Assembly: GCF_000315625.1 (NCBI RefSeq)
Contig: NW_005434673.1
Coordinates: forward strand, 1,190,799 to 1,254,798
Length of the DNA stretch: 64,000 nt
Origin: Guillardia theta CCMP2712
Lineage: Eukaryota > Cryptophyceae > Pyrenomonadales > Geminigeraceae
Direction of reading: 5' to 3'
Below are positions 49,801-59,347 of this stretch, one piece after another; the first letter of the stretch is position 1, and each line of letters starts with the position of its first letter. The translations under genes were made by a program, and so were the position numbers. Under the pieces are notes generated by a model that saw only the letters and a program-made list of their open reading frames with translations, did not search any database and was not told where the DNA came from.

Positions 49801-51052
49801 CCTCGCGGTCGGTTCACCTTTTCAAATATTCAAGAGCAGCTCCATCTGTTTCTCGCAATCTTGCTCGAGCAGTTTTGATTGGTCGACCGTATGGTCGAGT
49901 GAGGCTGCGCGGTCCCTTCCTGTGACATGGCAGTTTGTCAGCTTGAACCTTGAAGCTCACATTCAACCGGTCGAAATACAAGTTCAAGTTAGCTTCTCCA
50001 CATCAAACTCCTTCAGAGTTGGGCTGGATGGGCTTCAGACGACCTTGTTCAACAACCCCTATCGCTCATCCATCAATCGACCGCGGCTAGTCAAGAAACA
50101 GTTGGTGCCGTCTGCGAGGTTGTACGTTCCCTTTGAAACCGTCTCATCTCCCTTCACCTTGAATGTTCGACCCTCCTCAACTTCTCCCCAGACAAGTGTC
50201 TGTCAGGGGTGCAGCGTGACCTACCTGTCTGCTAGCTCCCTCCACAAGTTCTACATCACCTTGAAGGACTCCTTCGGCAATGTCCGTTCTGCTGTGAACG
50301 CCTCTGAGAACGGCACCTTCTTCTCCCGTCCAGCCCCCATGTTTGCCCTCCATCATGAAGACGGGCTGGTGATCTTCCTTGAATCTCTTCTCAATCTCAA
50401 TGAGGTCAAACGAAGCTCCGTCATCTTCACGTCCGGGGCTGAGTACACGGCACAGATACAGCCTTCTGAGCTCAACGAGACCAACAACGGGTACACGTTC
50501 CAAAGCTCCGAGTTTCGATTGTACTTTGCCAGAGTCGGGGGGCTGAGGGGAGACTACTTCAAGAGAGAAGAGCTTATATCTCCTGTCTTCACCAGGATCG
50601 ATGAAACCATAGATTTCTCCTTCACCACCTCCTTCCCTGGATCTCCACAGTTCATGCCCATTGACTTCTTCAGCGCCCGGTGGAAGGGCTGGGTGAGGCC
50701 CCCGTTCTCAGAGACCTTCACATTCAAGACTGAGACGCTGGCGTCCAAGAGCGTGGGAGGCATGGAGGGGGTGCGACTGTGGCTGTCGGGCGAGCACATT
50801 GGTATTCTCAACCTCATCATTGACAGGTGGGGAGGACGTGAACCTGAGTACACGGGAACGCTCAGCCTGCAGACAGACGTGCTCTACGACATCGTGTTGG
50901 AGTACAGAGACACGTACTCGAGCTCTAAAATCAGGATCCTGTGGAAATCTGCTTCCATGGGAGACACGTTCAACGTGATTCCATCCGACCGGCTGTACTA
51001 CACGATAGGAACCAACTCCACTGACGCGGCTTCCATCACTGTTGGGCCTTGA
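34879..51052 (+). CDS. giant adhesin-like multidomain protein (YHYH, filamin-like, PA14, FG-GAP, PAN-like)
   Basis: Five exons (34879-35435, 35486-35746, 35798-35935, 35981-36214, 36265-51052) give 5,325 residues; the last exon is 14,788 bp. A hydrophobic N-terminal segment suggests export. Order: GxGY beta modules (SGGDGYISRP), a YHYH-type domain near residues 555-610 (FLLDGLPAYGP, FYHYH), then alternating filamin-like repeats (CASTS.GxGLxLATxG) and about nine PA14 domains (GGLxATYYSD, VRWDGF, RLWVDN, IDQWTSL) from about residue 1375 to 3925. FG-GAP/integrin-alpha repeats with Ca-ligand loops (GDLNGDHVPDIAVG) follow at about 4290-4690, then a PAN/apple-like Cys-rich unit near 4705-4780 and a last PA14 at 5153-5308. 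N-glycosylation sequons are abundant. No C-terminal membrane span is seen. Such modules bind carbohydrate or other proteins; a cell-surface or matrix role is inferred. Confidence 0.88.
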
Positions 51053-51229
51053 GCGAAGGGGCTGTGAGATGTGGTGAATGGAAAAGAAAGGTTGCTATGT
51101 AATTTAGAATTTATCCGTGTCAAAGTTTCATGAAGCGTCCAAACTGTGAGATATGAGATATAATATCCTTTATTTGAAAGAATGGTAATGAACACACAAG
51201 TACACAATAAACAACAGCTGACTAAAGCT

Positions 51230-51799
51230 TTAGATCCTTGATTTCAAAGATATCTGAGCATCATAGAAAAACATGGAAATAGCAACAAGGGCAAGGATGC
51301 CAGAAGCAGCAAACATCGAGTATGAAATGAGGAGGAGCAAGTCCTCAAACTCCACCTTCATCCATCGCACTCTTGCGATCTTATGGCTCAATGAACGGAT
51401 GTATAGCCTTGCCTTTCTGCTTACACTGAGCCCCTTGTGGTTCTTCTTATTGCTCACCAATGAAGTGCCACTTCCGAGCTGTACGATAGGCTTGGTTTCT
51501 TGCCTGTAAGGACATGATCCTTCCATGACACGTAGAAGCTTAGGAGATCCCGATGGTTGTGGATTGCGACGGTAGTTCATAAAAGCTCCAACATTCCTTT
51601 TAGGTGCGGCATGTACGGTCTTGCCTGTATCTTTAGCAGCTGAAACATGCTTGTTCACATTGCCACGATCCACTTCTCTGATATGTCGCAGTTTTTCGAC
51701 TCCTCTTCTGGGTAAATGATGATCCTTGATTGCTTCATAAACAATGGGGCGATCTAATCGCGCTTTTACTGGTGCGGCGGGATGGCGAAAGGTTGTCAT
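51230..51799 (-). CDS. C-terminally anchored basic protein, function unknown
   Basis: A single open frame of 189 codons. The first 140 residues are basic and polar; residues about 150-178 form one strong membrane segment (LLLLISYSMFAASGILALVAISMFF) and the tail is short, so it looks tail-anchored. No family is recognised. It is convergent with the giant gene (177 bp between stops). G-run tracts lie upstream. Confidence 0.55.
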   Translation of the reverse strand: MTTFRHPAAPVKARLDRPIVYEAIKDHHLPRRGVEKLRHIREVDRGNVNKHVSAAKDTGKTVHAAPKRNVGAFMNYRRNPQPSGSPKLLRVMEGSCPYRQETKPIVQLGSGTSLVSNKKNHKGLSVSRKARLYIRSLSHKIARVRWMKVEFEDLLLLISYSMFAASGILALVAISMFFYDAQISLKSRI

Positions 51800-51918
51800 T
51801 GGGGGCTAATTTGCGCTTTATGGGAATCGAATGAGGGTGAAGGGATATCAACCCAAGGACTGCGATGAGGGAGCAAACAATAGATCGTGTGGCAGAAGAA
51901 AGTGAGGGAGACACAGGG

Positions 51919-51974
51919 GAGGAGGAGGAGGAGGAGGAGGAGGAGGAGGAGGAGGAGGTGGTGGTGGTGGTGGT
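51919..51974. repeat. (GGA)n/(GTG)n microsatellite
   Basis: About 12 GGA units followed by GTG units, directly visible. Confidence 0.95.
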
Positions 51975-52039
51975 AGAGATGGACGAGGAGGAGTGGTGCC
52001 TGAGCACTCTGTAGGGTTGCCAAGCTTCTATGCACCGGG

Positions 52040-52880
52040 AGATACACAGAAGGGGTGGGTGATCTTATTGCAGGGTAGTCTCAACAGGCTCTTCGTAAAT
52101 TTGGGTAGAGTTAGGGTAGTATGCCCACAAAAGCATGGGTAAAGGGGGGGTGGGTCATATGAAAGAGTCGTTATGTAAGGGTCGGGGTGCGAAAGTTGTA
52201 TATGTAGTGAGGGAGTCAGGGTAGGAGGTGTGGCTGACCAGGGGAATCGATGACTCCCGTTTCCGGAGGGGTAGGGTATTCATGAGGACCCCTTCATGTC
52301 CCAGAGGCCTGATTGACGAAATAGGGATCATTGGGGGGTTATCAAAAAGATTCTCTTCAAGGGGAGGGGGTGGCTGTTATTCGGGGGCCAAAGGCTGTCA
52401 GCAATGAAACCCAAGAAAAGTGAAAGATTGTGTTTTCAGTCTTGGTGTGTAGTAATGCTGCCTCCTCGCAGCATCTCAGAGCCGAGCGTTGCGAAGCGTT
52501 GCATCCTGATGGCGTTTTGATGAGGGGTGTACCAAGAATTCCTTGGTCATGAGGGTGGGTAGTCGTTCTATTTTATGGCACAATAATGTAGTAAAGTCAG
52601 TTGTGCAACGTAAAGGCCGGTGGGTTTGGGCACTGTGATTGCTCGCCCTCGGGGTAGGGGTGGTAAGTCCCACAGCAAGCTGACGACTCGATGAGACTGC
52701 TGATGAGCTCACTTCCTAGGACTCGGGTCCTAGATGATATTTCACATAGGTAGTAGGTATCACAGCAGTTAATCTGGTCACCCGTCGATTCGGGAGAGAT
52801 TCTCAGGGTAGGGTGATAAAATTCTTGTCGAGGTGTAGCGAAGGGGGGTAGGGTACTCTTTTTGGGAGGAGGCGGGAAAG
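52040..52880. other. G-run intergenic tract
   Basis: Dense GGGGTAGGG-type runs on the plus strand (for example 52267-52277, about 52652 and 52845) without coding. It lies between the starts of the 51799 gene (-) and the rhomboid gene (+), so it is upstream of both. Confidence 0.5.
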
Positions 52881-52984
52881 CCGAAGGCTTTCACAGGGAA
52901 AAAAAAAAGATAACAGGGGAGCGGATCGGAGGTTGTCCGTGTGACCGTTACCGTTGGCGACGGTTATTTCTATCAAGAAGTCAA

Positions 52985-53125
52985 CACCGTGTGCCGTGAG
53001 AGATATGAAAGTCACGCGTCTCTGAGTGTTCGGACTGCCGCCGGGCCCCGGGTGACTGAAGTTCCCGCCGGGCGGCCCGTATGCCGGGCAGGCGACTGTG
53101 ACCTCACAGCGGGCCCCCGCCAGGC
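52985..53125. repeat. GC-rich patch 5 (short)
   Basis: Short run of the same style (CGGACTGCCGCCGGGCC, GACTGAAGTTCCCG) just upstream of the rhomboid start. Confidence 0.4.
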
Positions 53126-53188
53126 ATCTTGCTGCCAGCATTGGGATCCAACCAGTGCGCCATGTGGGCAACGGGAGGACGAGGACTG

Positions 53189-54482
<1,294 letters not shown>

Positions 54483-54484
54483 TG

Positions 54485-54850
54485 ATTGGGCGAGAGCCTC
54501 GGAGTGAGCAGGCAGTGTCCGGGTCACGGCATCGTTACTGACACGACTGAGTCGGATTATTGGGACCCTCATCGACTCCGGCCCAGCCCAGCGTTGCGAC
54601 TTGAATGAGCTGGGGCAGAGCATGTTGCCATAACTTCCTCGTCCGACTCAAACTGCTCAGTGCTGCTTGCACTGGCAGTGGCGTGGGCGGCGCCGGGCCC
54701 GGCACAGCCAGCCACGGTCGGCCTCAACGGTTGACGGCGAAGGATCGTGCCAGTAGCTGCCGCCTTCGCTCACTTCTTCGGACTGCACTGAATGGTCACG
54801 CACACCGCACTCCGGCACCTGCCAGCCGGCTGAATGGGCAACTAACTTAT
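54485..54850. repeat. GC-rich patch 6
   Basis: Starts immediately after the rhomboid stop codon; same style (GGGTCACGGCATCG, GGCGGCGCCGGGCC, GGTTGACGGCG). No coding. Confidence 0.45.
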
Positions 54851-55292
54851 TGTAGTTTTGAGTCAAAAGAAACTTATTGAATGCGCATGATGGAACCCGC
54901 GATGACCGTTTGGTGTGTCAACCTCATAGAATATCCGACCCGCCTCAGAGCCGCCCCCTGGTTCGCAATGATGCGCGGGGCCGAGATCTGGTAAGCCGGG
55001 AGGAGCAGAGAGGAGGAAGAGGAAGTGGAGGGGAGGGGGGCAAGATGCGGAGCAAGGAGAGCCATGAAGCAAGGGAGAGGAGAGAGGAGGAGAAGGAAGG
55101 GAAGGGACAAAAGAAGGACTGAGGGAGGGCTGGAAGGATCGCAAGGGTACGTTGGGGGGAGGGTGGGTCGCGAGAGGTGGAGGATAGTGGGGCGATGACA
55201 AGGAAGGTCGACTCATCTTTGAATGACTTGCCCATTACAGCTCCGATGCCAGATTTCTCAAGGTGACTCACTTGTAAGAACGACGGGAAGGG
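54851..55292. other. purine-rich intergenic
   Basis: A/G-rich low-complexity DNA (55000-55190); no gene seen. Upstream region of the ferroportin-like gene. Confidence 0.5.
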
Positions 55293-56869
55293 ATGACGAC
55301 TGCAGCCGCTGTGAAGGCGCTCATGCTAGTGGCATCATGCGATGTTTCTAGCGCATTTGTCGCAGTGCTACATGCTTCACCACAGATAAAGGCTTCTGTA
55401 GCCTTGACCAGCGACTTCCATGCTCGGTCCATGAAGGATAGCCGCAGTTGGCTGGGACCGCCGCAGATGATGGGTAGTTACGTCCGCTGCAGACAGTCAG
55501 TAAGATCCCGAGAGCCGGACACAGAGGACAGTTACCTCCTGCAGTCTCAGCTGCGCGCAATCTTTCTATCTCAGTCTCTCTCGTTGTTTGCCGATAAGAT
55601 GTGGGACTTTGCAATCCCTTTCTTCCTCCTCGCCTTGAATCGCGCGGACTCTACGTCCTTTGCTCTCATCTATGCCCTTGTGACAGGAGTCGCCAACATT
55701 GCCGGGTGTCCCATAGTTCGCTACTTCACGGAGAAGTACTCTCGCATGGAAACCATCACCTTCTGTCTGTGGCTTCAGATCTCTCTAGTAGTCTCCTCCC
55801 TGCTTCTGTTACGTCTAGCGTTCTTCCTGCAAACCTACTCGGTGCTGCTCTTCTACCTCATGGTCTCTCTGGTCACCGTCACCTGCTCGCTCGCCAGCCT
55901 TGCGAGCTTTGCCAGCAACTTTGCGGTGGAGAGAGACTGGCTCAAGTGCCTGACAGGGAGGAATGAAGAGAAGCTTCAGCAGTCAGACCTTATCTTGAGA
56001 AGAATCACTCTGGTCTGCCGTGTCCTCGCTCCCATCAGCGTTGGTTTCCTGCTTGCTTCCTTCTCAGCACAAGTGGCGGCAGCAGGTACTCCAACCTGCT
56101 CCCCTTCTCCTCTCCGCTCTTCATCCCCTCCTCCTCATCCTAATCAGAATGCAGGAATCGCATTCTGGACGCTTGTCAGCACGTGTATCGAGTACTCCCT
56201 TCTCCGGGACGTCTACCTGACCAGCCCCAACCTTTCTCTTCCAAGGACGAGACCATTCAGGTTCGGCACTACTGCTTGCTGCTTCCTGTGTGCTGTTCTC
56301 TGCTGCCTGTTGTCGTGCAGCAAGCATGATGCGTTTGGTAGGAGCCCTCAGGTGGAAGGGAGGAGGGGAGGAGAGATTCTTTCCCCCACCCAGACGCTGG
56401 TGCGAGTACGAGGACGCCAACGGTGGTGGCTGGCCTACAAGGCCTCATGGAGAGAGTATATGGACCTGGACGGTTGGACGCTCCTTGCCGCATGCGTCTT
56501 CTGACCATGACGAACGATGACAGGAGATGGGATCCTCTCTCCCTCCGAGCTCTCCCTTGCCGTCCGATCAGGTGGCGCTGCTTCCTTCTTCTGCTCGTCC
56601 TCCTCTTGTCCTCGTCCTCTTTTTCATCCTCTTCCTCTTCCTCGTCGTTTACCCTCCAAGTCTTCCATTCTCAGGCCCCCCCCCCCCCCCCCATTCTCGC
56701 ATCTTTTCAGCTTTCCCGTGCTCCTTCCTCGCCTCCTCCGCCCTTCCTGCCCACCACCCTTGACACAAGGACAGGCATCGTGCGATGCTGGGACCTCTGG
56801 TTCGGCTGCGCTGTCGGTATCCTCCTCTTCACCTACATCAAACGCATCCTGGCGCTCTCCTACGTGTAA
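55293..56869 (+). CDS. half-length ferroportin-like transporter with C-terminal EF-hand, predicted plastid-targeted
   Basis: Six exons (55293-56085, 56155-56260, 56321-56351, 56394-56472, 56524-56571, 56775-56869) give 383 residues. The leader ends SCDVSSA and then Phe-Val-Ala, the stromal-route signal. Residues about 88-300 match the N-terminal half of ferroportin (SLC40A/IREG): SLFADKMWDFAIPFFLL, the QRDW-like ERDWLKCL, the IRRI-like LRRITLVCRVLAPISVG, and CIEYSLLRDVY. Ferroportins export Fe2+ or other divalent metals using 12 helices; here helices 7-12 are missing. Instead a calcium-type loop DLDGDGILSPSE (334-345) arises across a 51-bp intron, followed by one last membrane segment. Unspliced, the frame stops earlier. 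A truncated duplicate or a regulatory half-transporter are both possible. Confidence 0.75.
56680..56700. repeat. poly-C run inside an intron
   Basis: An uninterrupted C run of about 16 bases in the last intron of the ferroportin-like gene; assembly length may be unreliable here. Confidence 0.8.
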
Positions 56870-56979
56870 AGAAGCGGCAAGAGACATTCGAGTTAGTCAG
56901 AGGAGCGAAAGCGAAACGACGATGATGAAGACAAGGAGGAAAAGGAGGATAAGGTGCGGGAAGGATAGGGACGATGATG

Positions 56980-57110
56980 GTGAGAGGAGAGGAGAGGAGA
57001 GGAGAGGAGAGGAGAGGAGAGGAGAGGAGAGGAGAGGAACGCAAGGGCAGTGGGAGGGAGGGAGGGATGAAGGGAGGGAGGGATGAAGGGAGAGAAGGAT
57101 GAAGGGAGGG
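56980..57110. repeat. (GGAGA)n and GGGAGGGAT repeats
   Basis: About ten GAGAG units then larger GGGA-rich units, directly visible. Confidence 0.9.
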
Positions 57111-57447
57111 AAGTGTCAGGGAAGCTCCTGGACAAGAGGCACACTCGAAGCTGTTTGAGGGTACAGGAGGCAAGGAGGACATGTTGACATCTCTATTGCA
57201 CAAGTTAATCCTGAGATGCGAGAGAATCGTTTGAAGAAACACAACAGACGGTGAACTAGATCATCATCCTCCGTTGAGACAAGGGAGGATATGATAATGA
57301 TGCGATTTCTGTTGTTGAAGATGGTCTGATAAAGAAAAGATGTAGCACGCAGCTTGCCACTGGCAACCGTTTCCTCCTCTTCCTTCATCCTGTAGAACAT
57401 TCCAGGACGATGTCTTGCCATCGAGAACCAAGCACATCCTCCTGCCT

Positions 57448-58591
57448 TCAACTTGACCGCCCGCTCTCCTCCTGCTCGCTCACCTTCGATCTTCTCCCTC
57501 GCAGCATCGCTTGCGTGCTCGGCAGTTCGATGTAGTGCTTGAGCTCGTTGAGAGCTGCCCAGCAGACCTTCCAGCTCAATTAGAAGGATCACAAGGGAGG
57601 AGGAGTGAGAGAATGAGGGCGAAGAGCAAGAAGGGAGTAGCGTCTTGTACAGCTCGGGACGTCGCTTGCTTAATGACGCCAGGGAGAGGGAATCCTGGTT
57701 CGACGCGGAGTTTGTAGACTACCTTCGTTTCTTGCCTGCTTGTAGAAGGAGCGAAAATGTGGGAAGGTGCAAGGGAGTGAGTGAGTGAGAGAGGGGAGGA
57801 CGAACAGCTTGGTGGGAGGGACGTAGCAGATGACGCAGGGGGACTTGAAGGGCAGGGAAGAAGGGAGGGAGGAGAGGAAGGTGGAGAAGAAGGAGGACAG
57901 CAAGGAGGAGAGGAAGGAAGCTTTGGACTGACTTGCTCGTCTCGATGAAGTGATAAGAACCCTCAAGCTCCTTGATCGATCCAGCAACCGCGTGCCAGCA
58001 CATCTTGGTGGGGCGCTGGATGCAAATGAGAAGTTATGATGATGATGATGATGATGATGAGGAGGAGGAGGAGGAGGAGGAGGCGGAGGAGGAGGAGGAG
58101 GCGGAGGAGGCAACCTGGTATTCGTACTCAAAAGTACTGCTCACTGTCCTCCCGAACCTGTCGAACCCATCACATGCAAGGACAGACAGCCTACGTCGCC
58201 CTCACATTCCCATGGTCATCACGACTCTTCTTCCAAGGTTGTTCACTGTGCGGCTCTCCACCTTCACCTGCCCCGCTGCTCCTCACTTCCTCCTTCCTCC
58301 ACCTCCCTCACGCACCGACGATGTCGCCCTCGCCCACTTGGGATAGTCTTCAAAGGCAGTCGCGACTTGGAAGCACCTGGAAGGAGTTGAGGGAGGAGGT
58401 TGGGGGTCGGAGGGCGGCGCTCACTCCTCTGCCGTTGCCCGCACCATGATGGATCGCTCGACAGCATCCGACGCTGGTTCCTGCTGGATTCGAACAGAAT
58501 TGAGCTCAAGTAGTCAGCCCAGCATCTCCAGTTTACCTCCTCCCCTCCCGCATCGGCATGCGATCCCTGCGGGTTTGAGAGACGCTGCGTG
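57448..58591 (-). CDS. SRPBCC / polyketide-cyclase-like protein (N-terminus unresolved)
   Basis: Eight exons (58591-58537, 58480-58425, 58376-58316, 58267-58206, 58157-58115, 58015-57933, 57735-57651, 57567-57448) join in phase to 188 codons, ending at TGA 57448-57450. The order fits the START/SRPBCC helix-grip fold: RSIMVRATAEECFQVATAFEDYPKWA, VKVESRTVNNLGRRVVMTMG, FEYEYQRPTKMCWHAV, IKELEGSYHFIE, VVYKLRVEPGFPLPGVIKQ and the C-terminal helix CWAALNELKHYIE. These domains bind hydrophobic ligands; plant and algal members occur in plastids and mitochondria. The first exon needs two bases from an upstream exon I could not place, so targeting is unknown. The 99-bp intron after 58115 is a (CCT)n-type tract. 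Confidence 0.75.
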
Positions 58592-59347
58592 CTGAAATTC
58601 GAACGTTCTCAGGATCAGTTCGGTGAGTGCTAACGGATCTTATCGTCTCTCACATCTCAGCAAGTCCTTTCTTGACTGAAGTCTCTATCCAGTCGAAGTT
58701 GACTTGGCACAGACATGTTCGAGGTCTCACGGGTCTGTTTCGCACCTCCGCTGCATGCCCCACAAGCATCGAGTGAGCCGACGCAAGCATGCTGAGAGAT
58801 CTGTTCGACGCGGTTACCATGAACAATCTCATCGACGAGCAGGTGAATGGTGCATGCGAGGTCAGGCAAAGAGCTGGAAGTTGGAGGGAGGAGGGGAAGA
58901 GCGGGGGAGGAGGGCGACAAGAGGCAAGGATGAGGGTGACGAAGAGGAGTGATGTCTGTCTGTCTGTCTGCCCGTCTTTCTGTCTGTCTGTCTGCCTGTC
59001 TTTCTGTCTGTCTTGTTCTTACATGATCGCATACGTCCGGATCTTCCAAGCTTGCCCCGCCATTTCCGACTCCTCCCCGATTGACCCTCATCCCCGCTCT
59101 TCTCAATCAAAGCACCGACAGATCAAAACAGCCCAGTGAATCAAATCCCGGCCCTCAGTGTCACTGCTGGCAGGGCCCGGCTTCCGAGTGAGCACCCGGC
59201 CCGGGGATCCAACGGTTGCCGTCATTGGAAGGTGCGACGCGGCCTTAGGACTTGCTGAGCCTCATGCCGATGAAGTCTTTACTCGCTGTCAACTACTTGA
59301 AGAGCTATCAAGTTGCTCTGTCTCTACCGTCAAGTCACGCGGAGGAA
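58592..59347. other. unresolved region between two minus-strand genes
   Basis: Should hold the start of the SRPBCC gene. Open pieces exist on both strands near 58650-58860, but none could be tied to a model. It contains a (TGTC)n microsatellite (about 58950-59015) and a short GC-rich patch (about 59137-59250) close to the stop of the next gene. Confidence 0.4.

Noticed and set aside
56423-57086. Plus-strand frames 56423-56869 and 56517-57086 as genes
   Set aside because: They overlap the spliced end of the ferroportin-like gene and run into repeats; only the pieces used as exons 5 and 6 are credible.
58657-59139. A separate gene on either strand near 58650-58860
   Set aside because: Short plausible peptides exist on both strands, but no start, splice chain or domain supports one over the other.
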